16,481 bases of DNA, taken from NCBI GenBank assembly GCA_020431945.1, contig JAGQHH010000258.1, forward strand, positions 1-16,481, written 5' to 3'. Positions within the stretch are counted from its first letter, which is position 1, and each line of letters starts with the position of its first letter. Made by a program: the position numbers and the translations under genes. The stretch comes from Cyanobacteria bacterium HKST-UBA02. GTDB lineage: Bacteria; Cyanobacteriota; Vampirovibrionia; Obscuribacterales; Obscuribacteraceae. The notes beneath the pieces are model-generated. The model did no database searches. It was not told the DNA's origin and saw nothing but the letters and a program-made list of their open reading frames with translations. Of this stretch, positions 1 to 9,300 are shown piece by piece.

Positions 1-291
1 TCGCCGGATGAGCAGGAACGCCGCATGAAGCAGGCGTATAGCGAGCTCAACAAACAGGAGGAGGAGATCACCGGTCGCTACCAGAAGCAGGCGGACGCGC
101 TTCTCGCTCGAAAAGACAGGCTTCTCAAACAAACCTCCAGCACCGGCTCTACCCGGGTGGTACCGAAAAGCAGCAGCATGAATGTCCAGAGCTATGAGAA
201 TCTAGGCGATCAGTCGGAGGCCTCTGAGATTCCCCTGGAGCGCCCCCTGGATGCCAGACCCCTCGAACTCAAAAAGAAGAAGAGCAAGTGA
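1..291 (+). CDS. 3' end of a coiled-coil hypothetical protein (partial)
   Basis: The reading frame is open to the left edge: the codons before the first visible ATG (25) are all sense, so the start lies outside the window and only the last 96 residues are seen. The first ~45 visible residues are rich in Glu, Gln, Lys and Arg with heptad-like spacing, which suggests a coiled coil. The rest is a Ser/Thr/Pro/Glu-rich, probably disordered stretch that ends in a run of lysines. No catalytic motif, membrane segment or known domain is visible. The TGA stop overlaps the GTG start of the next gene (GTGA), so the two are probably translated together. I do not recognise the family and assign no function. 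Confidence 0.6.
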   Translation, partial: SPDEQERRMKQAYSELNKQEEEITGRYQKQADALLARKDRLLKQTSSTGSTRVVPKSSSMNVQSYENLGDQSEASEIPLERPLDARPLELKKKKSK

Positions 292-1250
292 ATACTGTTC
301 CTGCCTTGAGCCTGGTCTTGTCCATGGTCTTATGCATGACCTCGTGCATGATCTTGTGCATGGTGCCTGCCAGCGCCGAGAGTGCCAAGAAACCGGTGAA
401 ACTATTCGGCAAGGTCGATGTACTGGCTACATACTGCGCCGGCAGCGGCATCACCCTGGAGAGTATCCAGCTGCCCGCTCGGATCTTAAAAGTCCGTCCG
501 GGCTCCCCGGCTTTTCATGCAGGTGTGGCGGAAGGAGACCAGGTGCTCTCCGGGTCCATTGAAGGAAACAGGCTCGAGCTCAAGATCAGCCGCGAAGGCA
601 AAGAGTATCTGGTCAGGCTACGAGCCAGGCCAGATCGGCTGGGCGCTTCAAGTGATAATTCCAATCTCGCCGGAAACGCGAAAGAGCTGACTAAGTGGAA
701 AGTGGTTGTCCTGGCGGATCGCTCCGGCTCCATGACCAGGGACCTCGGCACCAGCGGAATCTCGCGCTGGCGCTGGGTGAGCGATCAGATCGAGAGCCTC
801 GCCCGGGAACTCGAGAAAGCCTCCGGCGAGCATCTGGATCTCGGTCTTTTCAATCAGAGCTACAAGTATTACCGGAACATCTCGGCCAGGCAGCTCACCG
901 ATACCATAAGCAGTACCGTTGCCACTGGCGAGTCGGAGCTTTCCCCCCTTCTCAAAGACGCACTGGATAGTTATTTCAAAGGCGAAGACCGGCGCCCGCT
1001 GCTCCTTGCCATCATCACCGACGGCAAGACCGCCGGCAAAGATACGGTCCGCACCATCGTCCGGGATGCCGCAGCCAGAGCCGATCGAAGCAGGCTTCGC
1101 CTGGTCTTTTTCCAGACAGGCTACAGCGAAGAAGGAGCGCGCTTCATGGATACCCTCAGCGATCGTGAGAAATCAGTGGTGCGGACTGTGCTCTTCGAGA
1201 CTCTGGGGGATAGCGGACTTCTCGGCGGACTCAGAAAAGCTCTCGATTAA
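288..1250 (+). CDS. Exported PDZ + von Willebrand factor A domain protein
   Basis: This 320-residue protein begins at a GTG that overlaps the upstream stop by 2 bases. ATG codons at 324, 336, 348 and 360 are alternative starts, and no strong ribosome binding site decides between them. Residues 1-30 form a hydrophobic signal-peptide-like segment ending in Pro-Ala-Ser-Ala, with likely cleavage after Ala30; it has no positive charge near the start, which is atypical. Residues ~60-115 look like a PDZ domain (ARILKVRPGSPAFHAGV, then EGDQVL). Residues ~136-300 fit a VWA domain: the metal-site motif DRSGS is at 144-148 and TDG at 244-246, while the usual MIDAS threonine in the middle is not obvious (GESELS region). 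By analogy with these folds it would bind partner proteins outside the cytoplasm, perhaps metal-dependently. The partner is unknown and no enzyme motif is seen. Confidence 0.75.
   Translation: MNTVPALSLVLSMVLCMTSCMILCMVPASAESAKKPVKLFGKVDVLATYCAGSGITLESIQLPARILKVRPGSPAFHAGVAEGDQVLSGSIEGNRLELKISREGKEYLVRLRARPDRLGASSDNSNLAGNAKELTKWKVVVLADRSGSMTRDLGTSGISRWRWVSDQIESLARELEKASGEHLDLGLFNQSYKYYRNISARQLTDTISSTVATGESELSPLLKDALDSYFKGEDRRPLLLAIITDGKTAGKDTVRTIVRDAAARADRSRLRLVFFQTGYSEEGARFMDTLSDREKSVVRTVLFETLGDSGLLGGLRKALD
312..371 (+). repeat. 12-bp imperfect tandem repeat inside the signal peptide
   Basis: Five consecutive 12-base units (312, 324, 336, 348, 360) read in frame as LVLS, MVLC, MTSC, MILC and MVPA. 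The middle three units share the pattern ATG-N-N-TGC and differ at only a few bases. The preceding tetrad at 300-311 (PALS) may be a decayed sixth unit. The repeats make up nearly all of the hydrophobic core of the signal peptide of the PDZ-VWA gene. Confidence 0.7.
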
Positions 1251-1300
1251 GAAAGAAGTTTCCAAGAAGATATCATATACAAACCATATATAAGCCCCAG

Positions 1301-1308
1301 AAGGAGGT
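1301..1308 (+). promoter_or_regulatory. Strong ribosome binding site of the VOC gene
   Basis: AAGGAGGT lies 5 bases before the ATG at 1314 and is the best Shine-Dalgarno match in the window. It fixes the start of the VOC gene. The AT-rich stretch just before it (about 1270-1293) contains TATACA and TATATA, which could be -10 elements, but no convincing -35 box accompanies them. Confidence 0.8.
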
Positions 1309-1313
1309 GCTCC

Positions 1314-1709
1314 ATGTCCGTCAAGAGCAAAACCCGTCTCTCCACGCTCTCTTACGTGATCCTCTATGTCAAGGATACTGCCAGAGCTCTCGAATTCTAC
1401 AGAGACAAGCTGGGCATGGAAGTCAAACTCGAGGACGGCGGCTGGATCGAGCTCGAAACCGGCTCGGCGACCCTGGCTCTGCATGCCACCGATGAAACGA
1501 TCATGGAAAAACACTCCACCACTCCTATCGTAGTCTTCAACGTGGACAACATCAAAGAGTCCTACGAAGAGCTCAAGAAACAGGGAGTCAAGTTCGACAA
1601 AGAGCCGCATGAAGTCTGCTCCACTCCTGAATTTACCGGGCTCTCCGCTGATTTCGAGGATCTCGACGGCAACCGCCTGAGCATCTACGGAATGATCCCC
1701 AAGAAATAA
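1314..1709 (+). CDS. VOC-family (glyoxalase/bleomycin-resistance fold) protein
   Basis: This 131-residue soluble protein has the two-module VOC fold. Module one is YVILYVKDTARALEFYRDKLGM, residues 14-35; module two starts at PIVVFNVDN (71-79), a helix follows, and the protein ends with the DLDGNRLSIYG signature (117-126). Length is typical of single-domain VOC proteins. At the places where metal-dependent members usually keep His/Glu ligands I see Tyr14, His57, Pro71 and Ile124/Tyr125. Most ligands are therefore absent, and it may be a binding protein rather than a metal-dependent lyase or dioxygenase. The start is fixed by a strong ribosome binding site. It follows the PDZ-VWA gene after 63 bp and ends just before a terminator. 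The substrate cannot be told from sequence. Confidence 0.85.
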   Translation: MSVKSKTRLSTLSYVILYVKDTARALEFYRDKLGMEVKLEDGGWIELETGSATLALHATDETIMEKHSTTPIVVFNVDNIKESYEELKKQGVKFDKEPHEVCSTPEFTGLSADFEDLDGNRLSIYGMIPKK

Positions 1710-1732
1710 GTCTCCCCACCACCTGAAACAAG

Positions 1733-1762
1733 AACGGCGCTTCTCTTTAGAGAAGCGCCGTT
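1733..1762. terminator. Bidirectional intrinsic terminator between convergent genes
   Basis: A perfect 13-bp inverted repeat (AACGGCGCTTCTC and its complement, loop TTTA) lies between the end of the VOC gene (+) and the end of the sugar kinase gene (-). On the + strand it runs into TTTCTTATGTTT. On the - strand it is followed by a weaker T-rich stretch. It probably stops transcription from both sides. Confidence 0.85.
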
Positions 1763-1789
1763 TCTTATGTTTGCTTCCGTCAGCTTTTC

Positions 1790-2755
1790 TCAGTTCTTTT
1801 TGCTTGCCGAGAGAGCCGCGCCGTGGCGAACATCGACTTTGTCGTCGAGATCGAAGTGAGTGAACGCCTTGAACTCGGCGAGCCGGTCGCTGATGTCTTG
1901 AGGACCGAGGTGGCGAAGTCGATCGCAACTGAATTCTTCGACATTGAATGAAGCCATGATCGAACCATATATGATGCCGCGACGAATCGCCATGGAATCA
2001 TCGAGATTGTCGGCTTGAGCCATATAGCCCATGAAGCCGCCGGCAAAGCTGTCACCGGCTCCGGTGGGATCGAAAACACCTTCGAGAGGATAAGCCGGAG
2101 TCGCGAAGAAAGAGTCACGAGTGAAGCAGGCAGCGCCGTATTCGCCTCTCTTTATCAGGACCATCCGGGGGCCGAGGTCGAGGATCTGGCGAGCGGCTTT
2201 GATCAAGTTGGGCTCCTGAACCAGTTGTCGGGCTTCGGCATCGTTGATGATCAGAGCATCCACAACACCGATTGTCTTGATCAGCTCCTCTTTCTCGGTC
2301 TCGATCCAGAAATTCATCGTGTCCATGGCGACGAAACGAGCATTGCTCTGCTCGCGCACTTCACGCTGAAGAGTCGGCTGGATGTTTCCGAGGAACAGAT
2401 AAGGAGCCTTGCGAGCCTCATCGGATAGAGTCGGCTTGAAATCGGCGAAGACATTGAGTTGGGTGTCGAGGGTGTGGGCAGTGTTGAGATCGAATCCGTA
2501 TTCGCCGGCCCAGAAGAAAGTCTTGCCGCCGGCAACCCTCTTCAGATCCCGGGTCTCGATCTTGCGCTCGTGGAAGACAGCCTCGTCTTCGGCGGTGAAA
2601 TCATCGCCGATAACCGCAACCACAGCGACGTCGGTGAAAAAGGACGCTGCCACGGAGAAGTGCGTGGCCGAGCCGCCCAGACTTCTTTCCCTGGTCCCGA
2701 ACGGAGTTTTCACCGAATCGATAGCCACCGAGCCTACTGCTAACACGGAGCTCAT
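1790..2755 (-). CDS. PfkB/ribokinase-family sugar kinase
   Basis: This 321-residue cytoplasmic kinase would transfer phosphate from ATP to a sugar or nucleoside hydroxyl. Family signatures seen: the substrate-side diglycine in SLGGSATHFS (25-34), the NDAE motif at 171-174, and the C-terminal signature DPTGAGDSFAGGF (229-241), whose Asp235 is the expected catalytic base. The length is normal for the family. The substrate cannot be assigned; annotated relatives include ribokinase, fructokinase and adenosine kinase-like enzymes. A GGAGG lies 12 bases before the ATG, which is rather distant. The gene follows addA by 88 bp on the same strand and ends at the bidirectional terminator, so it could be the last gene of the addBA operon or have its own promoter in the gap. 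Confidence 0.9.
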   Translation of the reverse strand: MSSVLAVGSVAIDSVKTPFGTRERSLGGSATHFSVAASFFTDVAVVAVIGDDFTAEDEAVFHERKIETRDLKRVAGGKTFFWAGEYGFDLNTAHTLDTQLNVFADFKPTLSDEARKAPYLFLGNIQPTLQREVREQSNARFVAMDTMNFWIETEKEELIKTIGVVDALIINDAEARQLVQEPNLIKAARQILDLGPRMVLIKRGEYGAACFTRDSFFATPAYPLEGVFDPTGAGDSFAGGFMGYMAQADNLDDSMAIRRGIIYGSIMASFNVEEFSCDRLRHLGPQDISDRLAEFKAFTHFDLDDKVDVRHGAALSASKKN

Positions 2756-2843
2756 TGTTATATCTCGCCTCCAAGGAGTCTATTTTGCCCTTAAAGACTA
2801 GCATCTTTCCCGCTTTACTTAATAACTCGCGTCTAATCGAGGC

Positions 2844-5800
2844 TCACTTGAACTCGAGCTTGAGCTGGACAGGCTCCGCGGGCGTGAAATCCAGGGTCTC
2901 GCTTACAACACTACTCCGGGGCTCTTGCGGCTCCCGTCCTTCCTTGCCTGGCGCGAATTTCGAGCCGTCGAGCAGGACCGTCTTGCCCAGCCGGGCGAAA
3001 TAGATTGCCGGTGTGAAGGTGACTCCGGTCAGTCCGTAAAGATCGTTAGCGTAAGCTCCCAGCTGCCCCCGGTGGCGGTTGACATGAGCAGCCACTTCCG
3101 CGCCGGTAACCACATGATCGGTCTTGAAGTCGATGACATACCAGCGCCCCTCGAAATCCTGCAGAAGGAGGTCGGGTCGTTTGCTCGAAAGTACGCCGTC
3201 GTTGAGTAGACTATAGGGAATCTCGTGAAACTTCCGACGGGCCCGCAGAACCACCCAGCGCAGATCGCTCTGGAGATAGATCGAAAGCAACTCTCGCCCG
3301 TCCTCCACCAGCGCTTTGAGCTTCACCGGATGCGATACCACAAAACCACCACTCAATCGGGGATCGAAGGCGAGGTCCTGGAGAAACTCCAGGGACGGCG
3401 TATCCATCGAGACCGGCAGATTCTCCATGATGGCGTGGAAATAAGTACCCAGAACAGTCGGATCGATAATCGGTGCCTCGTCGAGATCCGCTCCTGTCGG
3501 CGTGATACGCATGAGCCCGGAACTGTCCGGCTTGATCTCCCGATCGTTCAAAGCAAGGACATCGAGCAGCAAAGGATTGAGAGTCGTCTTATCGAGCGCC
3601 TGCGTACCCACTCCGGCCGGCGCTTCTTCGCCGGCATCGGTAAGACTCAGAGAATCTCTGGTCTTGAAACTGACTCTGAAAGAGCTCTCGGCGATACTGC
3701 CTCTTATGCTGAACCGCTCCGGCCCCGCTTCCGGCACCGCGATAATTCGTGCCGGATCGAGCTCCAGAGCTTCCAGAAGCCAGGTGCGGAATGACTCGCG
3801 GTCGGAGCTGTCGCGATCGATGAACAGCCCCAGATATTCACGGGCCCGGGTGGCGGCCACATAAAGCAAGCGCCGGCGCTCCGCCACCTCCATCTCCTGG
3901 TCCAGGCGGCTGGCATAGCGATGCCAGGCCGGTACCTCGTCCTCGTCTGTCCTCCTGGTATTGAGCGCAACCCCGTAGGACGGATGAAAAATAAGCGCCG
4001 GACTGGGCTTGCGGAGCATGCCACCAAGACAGGGCAGGGCCACCGCCGGGAACTCGAGCCCTTTGGAAGCATGAATGGTCATGAGCTTCACCGAATCGCT
4101 GCTGCCCACTGGAGCATCGGACTGCTTGATGCCGTATTCGCGCATCAGGGTAAGACGCCGGGCGAAATCGAGGCAGGTGAGATTCTCTTCCTCCCGGGCG
4201 ATGGCCACCAGCTTGAAGAGATTCCTGGCTCTCTGGACACCGCCCGGAAGCCCCATGAGAACGAGCTCGTAATTGGTCCGCTCGAGAATGCTCATGACAA
4301 GCTCGCTCACCGGCAGGCGGCGGCTGTCCTCGAGCATGTGCCGGATCGAGGCGGTAGCCTTCCGGAGACTCTGGTAACCGGGTCGGTTGCGGAGATCGCT
4401 GGTTTGCAGAGTCTCGAAAAGATCCCCCTTGCCTGCCAGAGTAACCAGCTCGTGAATGATATCGTCGCTAATGGCAAACAGCGGTGAGCGCAGGACGCCC
4501 AGGAGATTGTGGGAATCCAGAGGGTTGCCGAGGAAATAGAGGAGATTCTCGAGATCTAAAATCTCCTGCCTGCTGAGAAATCCCCGGCCGGCGAATGTGG
4601 TGAAGGGGATACCCCGGTCGGCTAGCCCCTGCTCGATAGCCTGGAAATCGCTGTTCTTTGGAACCAGCACAGCGAAGTCGGCATAGGTGAGCGCTCTTTG
4701 CGGATTGCCCTCGGCATCGAGGATGGGAGCTCCGGATGCGATTTTTTCCAGGATCCAGTCCGCCACCGCAAGCCCCTCGAGTCTCGCTGCTTCTCTGGAA
4801 TCCCTGCGGTCGTCCTCGTCGATGGTCTCGAAAAAGACTACATCGATATTGTCTTCGCTCTTATCAGAGCTCGCTGCCGGCTGACGGCTAGCCTGCAGGG
4901 CCTCGAATCGCGCACCGTATTCGATATCGGTATCGGGCATCAACTTGCTGAAAACAGCATTGACGAAATCGACAATAGCCGGGTGCGACCGAAAGGAGAT
5001 ATTGAGCTTCTGAGAGAGCTTCTCGCCGAAAACGCGCCTCGTCGAACTCTCGGCGGCATCCTCATCACCGGAGAGAAAGCTGCGCCAGGAATTGAAGGTG
5101 GAAACATCGGCGCCTTGAAATTTGTATATAGACTGCTTGTCGTCGCCTATGAAAAAAATCCTGGTGCTGGGTCCGGCGAGACTGCTTACGAGAGCCGCCT
5201 GGATGCTGTTGGTGTCCTGGAATTCGTCGATCAAAATAGCATGGAGCCTGTCTCGATAATGCTCTCTCGCCGGCGAGTCCGCCCTGGTGAGGACACGGTG
5301 AGCGACTTCGATCAAATCGTTATAGTCGAGCTTGAGAGCCTCCTGTTTTTTGAGGGCGTATATAGATTCGACCTTGTAGAAGAGCGCCGCCAGCATCCGG
5401 CAATACGAGAAAGCTTCCAGATCGTCCTCGAGAATCTCGGCAGGCATCTCTTTCACCAGCCCGCGCGCCCGGTCGCGCAGGACCTTCATATGCGCCTTGA
5501 TCTCTTTGGCCCCTTCTTTGTTGCCCCCGATTCTCAAACCGATCTCGCAGAGACTCTGGAGTTGCCGCCAGGCCGCGGCCGAATCAGCGGGGCTTACGAC
5601 ATGCCTGCCGGCATCGACGACCCCGGAGGCAGCCGATGCCATGGCCAGCACTTCCAGACGCTGCTCTTCCAATCTGTCGGTCCAGGAAAGCTCGACCAGG
5701 GCATCCACAGCCTCACACCAGCGTGGTCCGCTCACCAGTTGCGCCATCAACTCGATTTGAAGACGGTGCCGGACCTCGTTCATATAGTCGATGAGCTCTC

Positions 5801-6374
5801 TGTCCGAAAACTCCACCATGCGAGCCGCCGCCTCTTTGAACTGGAGCCCGGCGATGATCATGGAGCCCAGCCATCTTCGAACATCATCAATATTGAAGCC
5901 GAAAAGCAGGGCCACTTCACGATGCTGCTCGGCGATGATCAGACGAAATGCCTCGGTGATGCTCTCATCTAAGAGCTCAGCCTGATCCACTTCATTGAGG
6001 ACCTCGAATTGCGGGTCGATGCCGGACTCCACCGGAAATGCCTTGAGGATCGATTCGCACAGAGAGTGGATGGTTCCTATCCTGGCCGAATCGATATCAG
6101 CCAGACATTTGCGCCAGCGCTCGGCATTTCCCGGGTCCTCCAGGCTGAGGGACTTGAAGCGAGTCTTCAGGCGCGTGCGCATCTCGCCCGCGGCCTTGCG
6201 TGTGAAAGTGACCGCCACCACGCAGTCCACCGAAAGATCCGGACGGCTGCGCAGAAGCTCGATATAGCGTTCCACCAGGACATGGGTTTTGCCCGAGCCG
6301 GCGCCGGCGGAGACGATGACATTCTTGTCCACGCTGACCACGGCTTCATGCTGTTGTGGAGTGAGTCCCGGCAT
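2844..6374 (-). CDS. addA: AddA: helicase-nuclease subunit of AddAB (RecB-like)
   Basis: This 1176-residue protein is a superfamily 1A helicase with a C-terminal nuclease. Helicase motifs in order: Q motif TPQQ (5-8), Walker A AGAGSGKT (23-30), IGTIHSLC (99-106), DEFQDT (383-388), FFIGDDKQSIYKFQG (408-421), SFRSHP (460-465), LMTIHASKGLEF (764-775) and LLYVAATRARE (836-846). The nuclease of the PD-(D/E)XK RecB type has GTYFH (976-980), RPD (Asp1068), VIDFK (Asp1082, Lys1084) and QLGAY (1104-1108). All key residues are present, so both activities are expected. With AddB it would resect double-strand breaks for RecA loading. AGGAGG lies 9 bases before the ATG, and that ATG shares its first base with the addB stop (TGATG), which indicates translational coupling. 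AddA is preferred over RecB because the partner is clearly AddB and no recC or recD is present. Confidence 0.95.
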   Translation of the reverse strand: MPGLTPQQHEAVVSVDKNVIVSAGAGSGKTHVLVERYIELLRSRPDLSVDCVVAVTFTRKAAGEMRTRLKTRFKSLSLEDPGNAERWRKCLADIDSARIGTIHSLCESILKAFPVESGIDPQFEVLNEVDQAELLDESITEAFRLIIAEQHREVALLFGFNIDDVRRWLGSMIIAGLQFKEAAARMVEFSDRELIDYMNEVRHRLQIELMAQLVSGPRWCEAVDALVELSWTDRLEEQRLEVLAMASAASGVVDAGRHVVSPADSAAAWRQLQSLCEIGLRIGGNKEGAKEIKAHMKVLRDRARGLVKEMPAEILEDDLEAFSYCRMLAALFYKVESIYALKKQEALKLDYNDLIEVAHRVLTRADSPAREHYRDRLHAILIDEFQDTNSIQAALVSSLAGPSTRIFFIGDDKQSIYKFQGADVSTFNSWRSFLSGDEDAAESSTRRVFGEKLSQKLNISFRSHPAIVDFVNAVFSKLMPDTDIEYGARFEALQASRQPAASSDKSEDNIDVVFFETIDEDDRRDSREAARLEGLAVADWILEKIASGAPILDAEGNPQRALTYADFAVLVPKNSDFQAIEQGLADRGIPFTTFAGRGFLSRQEILDLENLLYFLGNPLDSHNLLGVLRSPLFAISDDIIHELVTLAGKGDLFETLQTSDLRNRPGYQSLRKATASIRHMLEDSRRLPVSELVMSILERTNYELVLMGLPGGVQRARNLFKLVAIAREEENLTCLDFARRLTLMREYGIKQSDAPVGSSDSVKLMTIHASKGLEFPAVALPCLGGMLRKPSPALIFHPSYGVALNTRRTDEDEVPAWHRYASRLDQEMEVAERRRLLYVAATRAREYLGLFIDRDSSDRESFRTWLLEALELDPARIIAVPEAGPERFSIRGSIAESSFRVSFKTRDSLSLTDAGEEAPAGVGTQALDKTTLNPLLLDVLALNDREIKPDSSGLMRITPTGADLDEAPIIDPTVLGTYFHAIMENLPVSMDTPSLEFLQDLAFDPRLSGGFVVSHPVKLKALVEDGRELLSIYLQSDLRWVVLRARRKFHEIPYSLLNDGVLSSKRPDLLLQDFEGRWYVIDFKTDHVVTGAEVAAHVNRHRGQLGAYANDLYGLTGVTFTPAIYFARLGKTVLLDGSKFAPGKEGREPQEPRSSVVSETLDFTPAEPVQLKLEFK

Positions 6375-9300
6375 CAGCCCGCCCCTCCTTTTCTTTCTGG
6401 TCTTGCTTTAGCCCGGATCTCTTGAATCCGGCAAACTCTTTGATGATCGCAGCGGTTACAGACCTCGCTACCGTTCGGGCGCACGGAGAAATCACCACCG
6501 GCAATGGCACGGCTGTAGCCTGCCACATAACGCCGAACCTGCTCGAGAAGAGCCTCTTTCTCTTCGGTGCTCTTGAAGCCTACCCGGCCGATGGCAGCCC
6601 CGTCCGAGACCCGCAGATACTGCCCGGAGTCGCACCGGGTGCCGGGCATGATACAGGTCTGAGCCGCCATCATATAGATCGGCAATTGCATATTGCGACC
6701 TTCCATGGCTTCTCTCTGCGAGATATGTCCGGCTCCCGCCTTGTAATCGATTACTTTCAGCCCGGCCGACTGAGAATAGTCAATCCGGTCGATTCGTCCA
6801 CGGAATGCCAGAGTCCGCTCCCCGTCGCGAATCAGAAGAGGCGGAGCGCTCCCCTCCTCGTCGAAACCGAAAGCGGCCTCGACCTTTAAAGGGATATATG
6901 AATCGCGATCTTTTTCCTGGCGCTCGATCTCTTTGTCGACGAACCGCTCGAGACGAAAAGCAATCTCTTTCTTCTGCAGATGCCAGAATTCCCCTTCCCT
7001 GACATTGCTGTTGTTTTCGAGAAACTCCAGGGCGCGGGCGGTACACTCTTGCAGAAGAGCCTTCCGCTTCTCTGCGAGAGACTCGATAGCAGGAAGCCCA
7101 CGGTCGATTATTTCTTTGTAGAACAATTCCAGGGCCATATGATAGGTCTCGCCCAGAAGCCTGGGATCGATATCCGCGGAGGGCGCCTCGAAAGGCTTTA
7201 TCTTGAGGACGTTGCTGACCCAGTAACGGAAGGGACACTTGCCATAGTCGTTAATTCTAGAAACGCTCCAGTATTCGGGCATGGTCACCGCAAGGGTGCC
7301 GGCACCGACCGGATCGCCGAGATAGCCGTTATAGACGCTCTCCCCTTCACCGAGACAGCGTGCTCTGGCCATTGCCAGAGGCTCCTGAATGAGGACTTTG
7401 AGATCGGCGATCTCAGGATGAGCATAATTATCCAGCTCCTCTATACCGGCTCCGCCGGCGAACAACCCGCCTGCGAAATTCCTGACTGACAAAGGATTTC
7501 GCCGCTTGCTCTCGAAAGGATCGATCTCCTCGATGACCAGACCCTCGAGTTCGCCGGTGAGGAAGAATGAAGGCAGAAGCTCATCACCGGACATATCCCA
7601 CATGGGCAGACTGAGTCTCACCCTGCCGGTCGCTCTTTCGATGAGCGAGCGGAAAAGAGCGAACTCGAAGCCCGGATGACTTCTTGGATTTTCCAAATCG
7701 ATTCCATAAGAAAGCCAGCGTCCCACCTCGTCGGCACTGACGAATCCACGCTGCCTGGACTTGCGAGGGAACTCGCCTTCCACCATGCCGGCGACGAAAA
7801 CACGCTCATACTTGCGGTTGGGGGCCAGGTCGACAGAACAGATGATCACCGGATTGACCGAGGTCTCTACCCGGCGGAAGCCTGCCGCATCGGTGGCATA
7901 TTCGAGCCGGGAAAGGAAGTTGCGATAGTCCACAGGGCTCCCGGAGACCCCTCCGTTGAGAACGATATCCTCCTGGACCAGAGAAGCGAGGCAGCCTCGA
8001 AATTCCCGGAGAGCACGATCGTTTATCGCCGAGGCCACCGGGTCCGAATGTTCCGATTCGCCATCCCGGCTGAGACACTCATCGATTACATCTTCTATAA
8101 AGGAAACGAAATCGGTGAGGGTCTTACTGCCGTCCGGGGGTGTCAGGACGGATACTATAGAAGCGAGCTTTTCCAGTACCGGCTCGCCTTTGTTGCGCAG
8201 GAAGCGATAAGAAGACGCGCTCCGGGCTAGAAAGAGCTTGTCGATTCCCTCGAGATCCTGCTTGTCCAGACCGAAGCGAGGGAGATTGAAATAGTCGCTG
8301 CGCAGAACGCCAATCAGGGAATCCCGGGGGAAATCTCCGGAATAGAGCCGGGCCAGGTCCATGAGAAAGCGCACCAGCGGCAGATTGGAAAGGGCCACCG
8401 ACTCGTCGACATAATAAGGGAGACCCGCACCGGAGAAGGCAGACTCGATGGCGCCACCGTACTTGCGCATGGAAGGCACCACCACCAGTATCTGGTCAGC
8501 CGGGAGACCGTCTTCCACCAGAGCCCCTTTTACCTGCCTGGCTATCTCCTCCATCTCAGCGAATCTATCCACAGTCTTGAACGACCCGATAGTCGCTCTG
8601 GCGGGCTCGCTTTCTTGCGGGCAATTGATCAACTCTGCCTCTTTGAAGGCCTCGATCAAATCGGCAAAACTCTTTTCCTTCCAGGCATACTCGGCGGCTT
8701 CGTCGTCGCCTTTTGGCTCCGGTACATAATCGAAACAGATCGACATCCGCTCGCTTCGCCCGGCTATCTGCTGGAGGACCTGAAGCTGAAGCTTGTTGAA
8801 ACGGTCGAAACCGTCGACCGCCACCATCGAAAAGAGAGGGATCTGTTTTTCCCGGGCGAGATACTCGCGGCAACTGAAAGCCAGACGGTGCTCATCGAGA
8901 AAACCTATTGAATCGAGCTCTTTCCAGTAATATTGATAGACGCCGGCAAGCTCCACATGCTTGGAGCCGGTGGCAGCCGCCTCGCTCAATTTGGACATGA
9001 CGTCTCCGGGACTCAACCCGGCTCGCTGGAACTCATCGATGAGCTCCAGCACAGAAGAACAGGTTCCCCGAAAGCGGATCAGAGGCTTGAGATGCTCGAG
9101 CCGCCCCTCGCTATCGAGAGCTTCGAGAGCGCGCGCAACGATTGCCGGTCGCACCGCCTTCGGTATCACCTTGAAGGATACTCCCCCGCGCCTCAATATC
9201 GTCGAGCAGACCTTGTAGAAAGCCGACATATTGAGACCGAAGATACCACCGCTCGTTAACTTGCCGATCTCCTTGACCAGACGACCTTTCTGCAACTCCT

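Noticed and set aside
4698..5972. 424-codon open frame antisense to addA
   Set aside because: addA is complete and has every helicase motif on the other strand; the antisense product has no recognisable domain.
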